A DNA stretch of 64,000 bases from Thiothrix nivea DSM 5205. GTDB taxonomy: Bacteria > Pseudomonadota > Gammaproteobacteria > Thiotrichales > Thiotrichaceae. The notes beneath the pieces are model-generated. The model did no database searches. It was not told the DNA's origin and was given only the letters and a program-made list of their open reading frames with translations. The stretch lies in contig NZ_JH651384.1 of NCBI RefSeq assembly GCF_000260135.1, positions 3,642,693-3,706,692 on the forward strand. The letters run 5' to 3'. The translations under genes and the position numbers were made by a program. Below are positions 42,281-50,449 of the stretch, one piece after another (within the stretch, counting starts at the first letter, position 1; the number at the start of each line of letters is the position of its first letter).

Positions 42281-43882
42281 TCAGGCTCCCCACACCCCGA
42301 TCTGGCGCGTGCCGTACAGTTCGGCACGCTGCCAGATACGCGCATCCCAGGCCGTTTCCGGGCGGCGGTCGAAAATCAGCAGGTGCGCCTCATCCGCCCC
42401 GCACTGGTCGGCGTAGCTGGCGGTCTGTCCCAGCCCTTCGGCCAGGGTGGTTTCCAGCGATTTGTGCAGGATTTTCAGCTCCAGCACGATGCGCTGCACT
42501 TCGCCGTAAAAGCCCTGTTCCTCATCCACCGGCCATTCGATGTACAGGTCGGTGCGTTTCCTGCCCAGGCCGTATTCGCGGTTGATGCGCCCGCCGCCGT
42601 TGATGATGCGCTGTAAAAACGCTTGCAGCAGCAATTGCGGCCCGGCCTCCTTGTAGTCAAAGCGCTCAATCCAGGCATCGGCGTTCTCGCGGAAAAACTG
42701 CTGGAAGGCGGCCAGCAGTTTGGGCATGTCGAGGCGGCGTTGCGGGGTCAGGTACCAAGCCTGCTGGTGGGCAATGGTGACTTGCCGAGTCCAGGTGAGT
42801 TCACGTGGGATCACCTCCTGGTAGATGCGGTTGGCAATGCGTAATTGCGGGCGGGTTTCGATCAGGCCAAGGTCAACAGCGTATTGCATGTCGTCGGGGG
42901 AAATCGTATCCGTGTCGCTCATGCTGCCTGCCAGCAAGCGGCTGATGACCGCGTGTACACGCGGCTCGCGCAGCTTGTCGGTCAACTGGTCAAGGTGGGT
43001 GGCACGGGACTGGATCAGGCGTTCGCGGGCGGCGCGGTAGCGTTCCAGCGTAATGGGGGTGGAACGGTCGCGGGCAGCCCTGTCCTCCCAGACCAACTCA
43101 TTACCCAGGGCATTGACCAGCCACGGTTGCCCACGGGTGTCTTCCCACAATTCGGGGAAAATGTCAGGGGCAAAGACCTGTCCGGTTTCCGCCGTATGTT
43201 GTTGGTACAGGGTTTCGACCTCAGTGTGGGTAAAATTGCCGATAACCAGGGATTTGCTCTTGACGTTGAAAGCGCTGCCGCCGGTAATGATCTCATGGTG
43301 CGAGGTGTGGATGCGGTAATCACGCACATCGCGCACCCCGCACAGGATGGCGCTGTGTACGAATGGCACGCCGGGGCGGCCAATATAGCCTTCGCGCAAC
43401 TGGCGCAGCAGGGAAATCAGCGTGTCACCCACCAGGGCATCCACTTCATCAACCATCAGTACAATGGGCTTGCCGTTTTCTGCTGCCCAGCGGCTGAGCA
43501 AGGCTTTAAGCGCGCCTTGCGTGCCGTGCAATTGCCACAATTCATCGTGCCACGCTAACAAGCGCGGGTCGCCCAAACGGGCTTTGGTGTCGCTGGCAAG
43601 CGTCGCCACGATACTTTTCATCCCGGCGGCAACGTCATTCCGGGCGGCTTGCGCGGATTCGACATTGATGTAGAGGGCGGTGTATTCACCCGCCTGGTTG
43701 AGCGTGTCCATCATCGCCAGCAGCAGGCTGGTCTTGCCGGTCTGGCGCGGGGCGTGCAGGACGAAGAACTTCTTGGCGGCAATCAGTTGGTGTATTTCTT
43801 CCCAGTCGACACGGGTCATGGGGTCAATGCAGTAATGGTCTTCGGGGTGGACAGGGCCTGCGGTGTTGAAATGTCGGGGCAT
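42281..43882 (-). CDS. AAA ATPase with C-terminal PD-(D/E)XK nuclease-like domain, copy 2
   Basis: 533 residues, a paralog of 36664-38265 in the same position relative to its surface-protein gene (13-base tail-to-tail gap). Walker A is HAPRQTGKTSLL, Walker B is PIVLMVDEVDALVGD, and the nuclease-like end is RKRTDLYIEW...RIVLELKIL. Residues about 290-533 differ from copy 1 at only a few positions, whereas about 92-130 (SIVATLASDTKARLGDPRLL) and 215-275 (IGNFTHTEVETLYQQHTAE) are clearly diverged; the first 30 residues also vary. Upstream, a decayed third copy separates it from surface protein 3. Function unknown; possible ATP-driven DNA-processing protein. Confidence 0.85.
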   Translation of the reverse strand: MPRHFNTAGPVHPEDHYCIDPMTRVDWEEIHQLIAAKKFFVLHAPRQTGKTSLLLAMMDTLNQAGEYTALYINVESAQAARNDVAAGMKSIVATLASDTKARLGDPRLLAWHDELWQLHGTQGALKALLSRWAAENGKPIVLMVDEVDALVGDTLISLLRQLREGYIGRPGVPFVHSAILCGVRDVRDYRIHTSHHEIITGGSAFNVKSKSLVIGNFTHTEVETLYQQHTAETGQVFAPDIFPELWEDTRGQPWLVNALGNELVWEDRAARDRSTPITLERYRAARERLIQSRATHLDQLTDKLREPRVHAVISRLLAGSMSDTDTISPDDMQYAVDLGLIETRPQLRIANRIYQEVIPRELTWTRQVTIAHQQAWYLTPQRRLDMPKLLAAFQQFFRENADAWIERFDYKEAGPQLLLQAFLQRIINGGGRINREYGLGRKRTDLYIEWPVDEEQGFYGEVQRIVLELKILHKSLETTLAEGLGQTASYADQCGADEAHLLIFDRRPETAWDARIWQRAELYGTRQIGVWGA

Positions 43883-43988
43883 GGGTGGGGTGCTCCATGA
43901 ATTTGGATGGCTGGGCTATTGTAGCAGAAGGGGCAAGCGGCGGGCACTTTGGTTTGTGGAGGTAACGGATAAGCCACCCAGCCCCTGC

Positions 43989-44268
43989 TTATGCCCCCCA
44001 CACCCCAATCTGGCGTGCCCCAAACGCTTCCACCCGCTGCCAAATCCGCGCATCCCAGGCCGTTTCCGGGCGGCGGTTGAAAATCAGCAGGTGTGCCTCA
44101 TCCACCGGCCATTCGATGTACGGGTCGGTGCGTTTCCTGCCCAGGCCGTATTCGCGGTTGATGCGCCCGCCGCCGTTGATGATGCGTTGCAACTGACTTG
44201 CTGCGTCCAGATGAGTTCACATCGGCTTCGGCATGAACCGGGTCTGCGGTGTTGAAATGTCGGGGCAT
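43989..44268 (-). pseudogene. Decayed third copy of the AAA/PD-(D/E)XK gene
   Basis: Fragments of the 533-codon ATPase gene joined by deletions: the start (PRHFNTADPV) at 44268, then bases for E-L-T-W-T-R-Q-V, then the nuclease piece (QRIINGGGRINREYGLGRKR) and, after another deletion, EAHLLIFNRRPETAWDARIW and the stop at 43989. At least two internal deletions and a frame change leave about 280 of 1600 bases. It retains both ends of the gene, so deletion rather than truncated duplication is likely. Confidence 0.85.
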
Positions 44269-44469
44269 GGGCTATCCAGGGAAAAAAGGCATTCCTCCAT
44301 TATAGCAGCAAGGGGGCTGTCACCGGCGCTTCATGATGTTATTCAGCCATAAGCAAGACTGATTAAGGCATGATCCGCACATTATTGGCTAAAAAACGAT
44401 GGTCGGTAGTGATTTTGTGACGAATGCTGTTAGGCGTTCAGGGCGTAGAATAATTAAAGGTGATCAATC
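44269..44469. promoter_or_regulatory. Conserved divergent intergenic element, copy 3 (intact)
   Basis: About 200 bases, near-identical to 38266-38458 and continuing unbroken through TTAAAGGTGATCAATC to the ATG of surface protein 3. It shows the pre-insertion state of the IS target. A core at 44422-44457 is shared by all three surface-protein upstream regions. Confidence 0.65.
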
Positions 44470-46974
44470 ATGGGGAAGGCAGATCAGGTAATCCACGGGG
44501 GCGGCGGGGCTAACGCCAACGTGCCGTACTTGCTACAGGCATTAACTGCCATGTTGCTGTGGGTGCTGCTGTTATGGGCAGGGGGCGTTCAGGCCGCACC
44601 TTTCACACCGAGCGGGCCGATTGCGGGGCGGGTCTACCAGGACTTTGACAGCGACGGCACCATTGATACCAGCGGTACGGTGATCGACGTTGGCGTCGCC
44701 AATGTGCAAGTCTCGATCTACGACTCCACTGGGGCGTTGCGCGAGACGACGACTACCGATGCGAACGGAGACTACACCTTTACGGTAGCTTCGTTGGATG
44801 GGGTACAGGGGCCTTATCGTGTGGAGTTCAGTAGCTTGCCCAGTGGTTACGGATCCGGCCAAAACGGGACGCAGAGCGGTACGAGCGTACAGTTTATCAA
44901 TGCTGACACCGCCGCTGCCCGCACAGCCAATTTGGCCCTGTTGGTGCCTTGTGAATACTGCCAGGCCAATCCAACCATGGCAGTGGTATACCAAGCCGAC
45001 AGCACCTCAGACTCGGCGCTGAAAACGGTCAATACCCAGTTGTTGTTTGATCCCACCTATTTCACCTACGACACAACGAACAGAGTGCCCACCGACCAAG
45101 TGGCGACTTTTGCAGAACTAGGCTCGTTGTTTGGGTTGGCGTACCGAAATCAAAGCGGTGATCTGTTTGCCGGTGCGTTTGCCAAGCGTAACGGCATCGG
45201 CTTTGGCGCGGGGGGGGCCGATGCCGTCTATCGTATTCCCGTCAATGGCGGCACACCGCAACTCTTCTTTAATCTTGCCAACCTAACCGGCGGGGCGAGT
45301 GCTGGTTCTTCCGCTGCAATTGATAGTGATTCAGAGGCGCAGTCGCAGGTTGGTTTCAGCGGCTTAGGCGACCTTGAATTGTCGCTGGATCAACAGACGC
45401 TCTATCTGGTCAATCTGGCCAACCGGAATCTTTATGCAGTCCCCTTGAATACGGCGACCACCCCGATTACCCATACTGGCAGCACCACTGGGTATGCCAT
45501 TCCCGTCCCCGCAACCTGTACAGGGGGAAGCGGTGCGCAGGGCTTGTCCGCCCTGGGGCTGGGGGTGCATCCGCGGACGGGCAAAGTCTATGTTGGCTTG
45601 ACTTGTACGGGGTATACGGCTGCGACATACAGCAATTCTGCCTTGCGCGCCTATGTCTACGAGTTTGACCCTGCGGCCTCCGCTTTTAACACGACCCCCG
45701 TCATTGACCAGCCATTGACCTATGCGCGTGACACTAGTGAAAGGAATCAGACCTGGAACAATTGGAGCACCGTAATCTCACCACTTAATTTCAGCACGTT
45801 CAAACATCCCTGGCTCTCCGATATCGAATTCGTCGGCGCAGATATGGTGCTGGGCTTCCGTGCTCGCTCAGGTGACATGATTGAGGATTCGTCAGGCACC
45901 CAAGGTGGCGAGACCTTATATGCGTGCGCCAATGGCAGTGGCGGCTGGACTGTAGAAGCCAGCGGTGGCTGTGAAGGGCGTAGCTCGGTAGTCGGAGCTA
46001 CGAACCTGAGAGGCAATGCCCCGAATCTGCAAGGGCCGGGAACGCCGCAGGGCGAATGGTATTGGGACGATGATGGTCGCGAAGGTGAGGCAGCAAACGG
46101 TGCGCTGGCGCAGCTTCCCGGCGGCCCGCTCTTCTCAACGCAGATCGATGGTCTTGGCCGCAATTATCGAATGGGTTTTTACGCCTTCAACAACGTCACC
46201 GGACAGGTGATTGGCGGGGCCAATACTACCTATCTTGGCGCGAATTTTGGAAAGGCCAATAACTTTGGCGATATTGAATTGCTCTGCGACCCCGCCCCCA
46301 TCGAGATCGGCAACCGAGTGTGGGACGACACCGATGGCGACGGCATCCAGGATGCAGGCGAAGCGGGTATTGACGGTGTTGACGTTACCCTGACCTGCGG
46401 TAGCGATGTTGCCACGGCGGCCACGGCCAATGGTGGCCAGTACCTGTTTTCCAGTGCCAGCAATGCTGCTTTCCTGTCTTCCGGCAAGACCTGCACGGTT
46501 GTGGTTGCCAGCAGCGGGCAGCCCGAACTGGATGGCCTGGAGGTCACTGCCCAGAATGCTGACGGGGCGACGGATAACAACGCTACGACGGATTTGCGTG
46601 ACTCTGACGCTAGCGCCGCCGGGCAGATTGTCGTGGCCGTCGGGGGGGCGGGTGAGAATAACCATACGCTGGATTTTGGCTACCGGGAGCAAGCAGTGGC
46701 AGTTGACATTGAACTGGGCAAGGTCGCGGATAAAGCCAATGCCCGCCGTGGCGACACGGTGGTTTATACCCTGACTGCCAGCAACACCAGTACAACAAAT
46801 GCCACCGGTGTACAGGTGACGGATGTGCTGCCAGCAGGTGTAACGCTGGCAACCGGGACGCCGCCGGTAGCCTCGCAAGGCACGTACAACACGGCAACGG
46901 GTGTCTGGGACATTGGCAATCTGGATGCGGGGCAGCCGCCCGTGACGCTGACCATTACCGTGACAGTGGATTAA
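44470..46974 (+). CDS. Large secreted surface protein 3 (SdrD-B, DUF11)
   Basis: 834 residues. N-terminal signal helix (LTAMLLWVLLLWAGGVQA) after a basic leader. The first SdrD B-like domain (GRVYQDFDSDGTIDTSGTV, about residues 53-155) is nearly identical to that of protein 2. The central domain from CEYCQAN (about 160) to about 605 is strongly diverged, sharing only motifs such as AKRNGIGFGAGG and LGDLELSLDQQTLYLVN. The second SdrD-B domain (DTDGDGIQDAGEAGIDG) and the C-terminal DUF11 domain (ending LTITVTVD) return to near identity. No anchor or sorting signal. It is the only one of the three with an uninterrupted, fully conserved upstream element. Its stop marks the end of the repeated array. 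Confidence 0.83.
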   Translation: MGKADQVIHGGGGANANVPYLLQALTAMLLWVLLLWAGGVQAAPFTPSGPIAGRVYQDFDSDGTIDTSGTVIDVGVANVQVSIYDSTGALRETTTTDANGDYTFTVASLDGVQGPYRVEFSSLPSGYGSGQNGTQSGTSVQFINADTAAARTANLALLVPCEYCQANPTMAVVYQADSTSDSALKTVNTQLLFDPTYFTYDTTNRVPTDQVATFAELGSLFGLAYRNQSGDLFAGAFAKRNGIGFGAGGADAVYRIPVNGGTPQLFFNLANLTGGASAGSSAAIDSDSEAQSQVGFSGLGDLELSLDQQTLYLVNLANRNLYAVPLNTATTPITHTGSTTGYAIPVPATCTGGSGAQGLSALGLGVHPRTGKVYVGLTCTGYTAATYSNSALRAYVYEFDPAASAFNTTPVIDQPLTYARDTSERNQTWNNWSTVISPLNFSTFKHPWLSDIEFVGADMVLGFRARSGDMIEDSSGTQGGETLYACANGSGGWTVEASGGCEGRSSVVGATNLRGNAPNLQGPGTPQGEWYWDDDGREGEAANGALAQLPGGPLFSTQIDGLGRNYRMGFYAFNNVTGQVIGGANTTYLGANFGKANNFGDIELLCDPAPIEIGNRVWDDTDGDGIQDAGEAGIDGVDVTLTCGSDVATAATANGGQYLFSSASNAAFLSSGKTCTVVVASSGQPELDGLEVTAQNADGATDNNATTDLRDSDASAAGQIVVAVGGAGENNHTLDFGYREQAVAVDIELGKVADKANARRGDTVVYTLTASNTSTTNATGVQVTDVLPAGVTLATGTPPVASQGTYNTATGVWDIGNLDAGQPPVTLTITVTVD

Positions 46975-47003
46975 GGGATGCGCATGAAATAACCTCCCGA
47001 AGA

Positions 47004-47022
47004 GGGCGTATGCAATACGCCC
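47004..47022. repeat. GC palindrome of the dispersed GGGCGTA type
   Basis: GGGCGTATGCAATACGCCC followed by CTAC. This kind of 'GGGCG...CGCCCCTAC' palindrome occurs as a dispersed repeat in many bacteria. It lies 30 bases after the stop of surface protein 3, at the right edge of the island; no T-run follows, so it is not a typical terminator. Confidence 0.6.
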
Positions 47023-47056
47023 CTACGAAGATCACCCCCTGTAGATACTCATAAGC

Positions 47057-47079
47057 ATGGATTCTTTGCCGGAATCCAT
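47057..47079. promoter_or_regulatory. Probable LysR-type operator upstream of leuC
   Basis: ATGGATTC-TTTGCCG-GAATCCAT, the same 8-bp dyad and 7-base spacing as the site beside the LysR gene start at 32844-32866. It lies 83 bases before the leuC start, where an activator site would be expected. Confidence 0.7.
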
Positions 47080-47161
47080 AATATGAAAATTATGAATTTT
47101 ATTTATCTCTGAGCAGGTGTTACTCTCCTCCAATCCATTAGATTTTCCGAGGAGTTTGTTT

Positions 47162-48565
47162 GTGACCGGCAAAACGCTCTACGACAAGGTTTGGGACGCT
47201 CACGTGGTTCGCCAGGAAGCCGACGGAACCTGTCTGCTCTACATCGACCGCCATCTGGTGCATGAAGTCACCTCCCCGCAGGCATTTGAAGGTTTGCGGA
47301 TCGCTGGCCGCCAGCCATGGCGTATCAGTTCCATGGTAGCCGTGCCTGACCATAACGTGCCGACCACGGGGTTGGAACACGGCATTACCGACCCGGTTTC
47401 CCGCACCCAGGTGGAAACGTTGGATGAAAACTGCAAAACCTTCGGTATCACCGAATTCCGTCTCGGCGACATCCGCCAGGGCATCGTGCACGTCATCGGG
47501 CCGGAGCAGGGTGCAACCCTGCCGGGCATGACGGTGGTTTGCGGTGACTCGCATACGTCCACCCACGGCGCATTCGGCGCACTCGCACACGGCATCGGCA
47601 CCTCCGAAGTCGAACACGTCATGGCCACCCAGTGCCTGATCCAGAAAAAAATGAAAAACATGCTGGTGAGCGTGGATGGCAAGGTTGGCTCCGGTGTGAC
47701 TGCCAAGGACATCGTGCTCGCCATCATCGGTGAAATCGGCACTGCCGGCGGCACCGGTTACGCCATCGAATTCGGCGGCGAAGCCATCCGCGACCTTTCT
47801 ATCGAAGGCCGCATGACGGTCTGCAACATGGCGATCGAAGGCGGCGCGCGCGCCGGTATGGTGGCGGTGGATGACACTACCATCGAATACGTCAAAGGCC
47901 GCCCCTATGCGCCGAAAGCCGCAGACTGGGACAAGGCCGTTGCCGCATGGCGCGATTTGCATTCCGACGACGATGCCGTGTTTGACCGGGTAGTGCGTAT
48001 CGACGCCGCCAGCATCAAGCCGCAAGTCACCTGGGGCACGTCGCCGGAAATGGTCATTCCGGTGGATGGCAAAATGCCCGACCCGGAGCAGGAAAGCGAT
48101 AGCGTCAAGGCCAATGGCATCCGCGCCGCGCTCAAATACATGGGGCTGGAAGCCAATACCCCGATCAGCGAGGTGCAGATCGACAAGGTATTCATCGGTT
48201 CCTGCACCAACTCGCGGATTGAAGACTTGCGCGCTGCTGCCGAAGTTGCTAAAGGCCGCAAGGTTGCTGCCAACGTCAAACTGGCGATGGTGGTGCCGGG
48301 TTCCGGTCTGGTCAAACAGCAGGCGGAGCAGGAAGGTCTGGATAAAATCTTTGTCGAAGCCGGGTTTGAATGGCGTGCGCCGGGTTGTTCCATGTGTCTG
48401 GCGATGAATGCTGACCGGCTGGAGCCGGGTGAGCGTTGCGCCTCCACCTCCAACCGTAACTTCGAAGGCCGGCAAGGGCAGGGTGGGCGCACCCATCTGG
48501 TTAGCCCGGCAATGGCTGCCGCTGCGGCAGTGACCGGCCATTTCGTTGATGTTCGTACCCTGTAG
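47162..48565 (+). CDS. leuC: 3-isopropylmalate dehydratase large subunit LeuC
   Basis: A 467-residue aconitase-family enzyme that isomerises 2- to 3-isopropylmalate together with Leu[13 protein letters not shown] opens the protein. The 4Fe-4S ligands are visible in [15 protein letters not shown] and in [11 protein letters not shown], and [28 protein letters not shown] is the substrate segment. The start is the GTG at 47162, with GAGGAG seven bases upstream; 15 additional codons in the open frame lie in the leader. First gene of leuC-(entericidin)-leuD-leuB. Probably controlled by the LysR protein through 47057-47079. Confidence 0.97.
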   Translation: MTGKTLYDKVWDAHVVRQEADGTCLLYIDRHLVHEVTSPQAFEGLRIAGRQPWRISSMVAVPDHNVPTTGLEHGITDPVSRTQVETLDENCKTFGITEFRLGDIRQGIVHVIGPEQGATLPGMTVVCGDSHTSTHGAFGALAHGIGTSEVEHVMATQCLIQKKMKNMLVSVDGKVGSGVTAKDIVLAIIGEIGTAGGTGYAIEFGGEAIRDLSIEGRMTVCNMAIEGGARAGMVAVDDTTIEYVKGRPYAPKAADWDKAVAAWRDLHSDDDAVFDRVVRIDAASIKPQVTWGTSPEMVIPVDGKMPDPEQESDSVKANGIRAALKYMGLEANTPISEVQIDKVFIGSCTNSRIEDLRAAAEVAKGRKVAANVKLAMVVPGSGLVKQQAEQEGLDKIFVEAGFEWRAPGCSMCLAMNADRLEPGERCASTSNRNFEGRQGQGGRTHLVSPAMAAAAAVTGHFVDVRTL

Positions 48566-48578
48566 AGGAGATTACCCC

Positions 48579-48707
48579 ATGCAAAAGTTACTGACTGTTG
48601 TTTCCCTGCTGGCTGTTTTGCTGGTTGCCGGTTGCAGTACCGTTGAAGGTATCGGCAAGGATCTCAAATCACTGGGCGGTTCGATCGAGAAAGAAGCGGG
48701 CAAGTAA
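48579..48707 (+). CDS. Entericidin-like small lipoprotein
   Basis: A 42-residue peptide between leuC and leuD. The signal helix is [17 protein letters not shown] with a lipobox (VAGC, Cys19), followed by [23 protein letters not shown], the typical amphipathic tail of entericidin A/B lipoproteins. AGAGGAG stands upstream. It starts 13 bases after the leuC stop and ends five bases before leuD, so it belongs to the leu transcript. Entericidins form an antidote/toxin-like pair in enteric bacteria; here only one is present and its function is uncertain. Confidence 0.88.
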   Translation: MQKLLTVVSLLAVLLVAGCSTVEGIGKDLKSLGGSIEKEAGK

Positions 48708-48712
48708 TCATC

Positions 48713-49348
48713 ATGGAAAAATTTACTGTACATACGGGTTTGGTGGTGCCGCTTGACCGTTCCAACGTCGATACGGATGCGATTATCCCCAAGCAATACC
48801 TGAAATCCATCCAGCGCACCGGTTTTGGGCCAACTCTGTTTGATGACTGGCGTTATAACGAGCCGGGTGAACCGGGCATGGATCACAGCAAACGTGCTGT
48901 TAATCATGAGTTCGTGCTGAATTTTCCGCGTTATGTTGGTGTCTCCGTACTATTGGCGCGAGAAAACTTCGGTTGCGGTTCCTCGCGTGAACACGCAGTG
49001 TGGGCGCTGACGGATTACGGTATCCGCACTGTCATTGCCCCCAGCTACGCGGATATTTTCTTTAATAACAGCTTTAAAAATGGTTTGCTGCCGATTACGC
49101 TGTCTGCCGAAAGCGTTGATCAATTGTTCCGTGAGACGGAAGCACAGGAAGGTTACCAGCTCACCATTGATCTGGAGCAGCAGCAAGTGATCACGCCAAC
49201 GGGTGACACTTTCGCTTTCAGCATCGACGAGTTCCGCCGTTATTGCCTGTTGAACGGGCTGGATGATATTGGCCTGACGCTGCAACACGCAGACGACATC
49301 AAGGCTTACGAAGCGCGCCGCCAACAGGAAGCGCCCTGGTTGTTTTAG
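48713..49348 (+). CDS. leuD: 3-isopropylmalate dehydratase small subunit LeuD
   Basis: A 211-residue swivel-domain subunit. [21 protein letters not shown] at the start and [18 protein letters not shown] in the middle are the family signatures. It combines with LeuC to form the active isomerase. Only five bases separate it from the entericidin-like gene. Confidence 0.97.
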   Translation: MEKFTVHTGLVVPLDRSNVDTDAIIPKQYLKSIQRTGFGPTLFDDWRYNEPGEPGMDHSKRAVNHEFVLNFPRYVGVSVLLARENFGCGSSREHAVWALTDYGIRTVIAPSYADIFFNNSFKNGLLPITLSAESVDQLFRETEAQEGYQLTIDLEQQQVITPTGDTFAFSIDEFRRYCLLNGLDDIGLTLQHADDIKAYEARRQQEAPWLF

Positions 49349-49366
49349 TTTTGGGGTTTGAGATAC

Positions 49367-50446
49367 ATGACACATAAAATTCTGGTATTGCCCGGCGACG
49401 GTATCGGGCCTGAAATCGTGGCGGAAGCCATCAAGGTTTTGAATGTTTTCACCGCTGAAGGTAGCCTGTCGGTGGAAATGGAATACGCCAACATCGGCGG
49501 TGCTGGTTATGATGCCGAAGGCAGCCCGTACCCGGCTTCCACGCAAACGCTGGCAAAAGCAGCTGACGCTATTCTGTTAGGTGCGGTTGGCGGCCCACAA
49601 TACGACAATCTGGATCGCCCGTTGCGCCCTGAGCGTGGTTTGCTGGCGATCCGTTCCGATCTGGAACTGTTTGCCAACCTGCGCCCTGCCATCCTGTACG
49701 AAGCGCTGGCCAGCGCTTCCACCCTAAAGCCGGAAGTGGTTGCCAACCTCGACCTGATGATCGTGCGCGAACTGACCGGTGGTATCTATTTCGGCAAGCC
49801 GCGCGGCATTGACGTGATGGAAAACGGTGAACGCAAGGGCTACAACACCCTCGTTTACAGCGAACCCGAAATCGACCGCATTGCCCGCGTCGCGTTTGAA
49901 ACTGCGATGAAGCGCAACAAGCGCCTGTGTTCCGTCGATAAGGCCAACGTGCTGGAAGTGTCTGAATTGTGGCGTGAAGTGGTCGAGCGGGTCGGCAAGG
50001 AATACCCGGCAGTCGAACTCAGCCATATGTACGTCGACAACGCGGCGATGCAACTGGTGCGCTCACCCAAGCAGTTCGATGTCATGGTGACCACCAATAT
50101 GTTCGGCGACATCCTGTCTGATGCGGCGGCGATGCTGACCGGTTCCATTGGTATGTTGCCTTCCGCTTCCCTGAATGCTTCTGCTTGTGGCTTATATGAA
50201 CCGATCCACGGTTCAGCGCCGGATATCGCAGGGCAGGGCGCGGCCAATCCGCTGGCAACCATCCTGTCAGTCGCCATGCTGTTGCGCTACAGCCTGAACA
50301 AAGGTGAGTTGGCCGAGCGCATTGAAGTGGCAGTGAAAAAGGTGCTGGCGGAAGGCATCCGTACCGGCGATATTTACACAGAAGGCTGCCGCAAGGTAGG
50401 TACGGCGGAAATGGGTGATGCCGTAGTTGCTGCCCTGCAAGGTTGA
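49367..50446 (+). CDS. leuB: 3-isopropylmalate dehydrogenase LeuB
   Basis: A 359-residue NAD-dependent oxidative decarboxylase, the third leucine step. [17 protein letters not shown] opens the protein; the substrate Arg and catalytic segment are in [14 protein letters not shown], and [26 protein letters not shown] is the metal/NAD region. The ATG at 49367 is used; a TTG three codons upstream is less likely. The next gene follows after three bases. Confidence 0.97.
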   Translation: MTHKILVLPGDGIGPEIVAEAIKVLNVFTAEGSLSVEMEYANIGGAGYDAEGSPYPASTQTLAKAADAILLGAVGGPQYDNLDRPLRPERGLLAIRSDLELFANLRPAILYEALASASTLKPEVVANLDLMIVRELTGGIYFGKPRGIDVMENGERKGYNTLVYSEPEIDRIARVAFETAMKRNKRLCSVDKANVLEVSELWREVVERVGKEYPAVELSHMYVDNAAMQLVRSPKQFDVMVTTNMFGDILSDAAAMLTGSIGMLPSASLNASACGLYEPIHGSAPDIAGQGAANPLATILSVAMLLRYSLNKGELAERIEVAVKKVLAEGIRTGDIYTEGCRKVGTAEMGDAVVAALQG

Positions 50447-50449
50447 TGC

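Noticed and set aside
44422-44457. GTTAGGC in the shared upstream core resembles the GTTRRRY end of an integron attC site
   Set aside because: No matching RYYYAAC inverse core is found 50-130 bases upstream, the first copy has CTTGGGC instead, and no integrase is present. A degenerate 7-base match is expected by chance.
33222-46974. Diversity-generating retroelement or sortase/T9SS-anchored adhesins
   Set aside because: No reverse transcriptase, no template/variable repeat pair with A-specific changes, and no LPXTG or C-terminal sorting domain after the DUF11 domain.
47138-48541. Long antisense open frames in leuC (467 codons), lysC (428) and alaS (343)
   Set aside because: They lie opposite well-supported essential genes, have no family resemblance or ribosome sites, and arise from GC-rich third positions.
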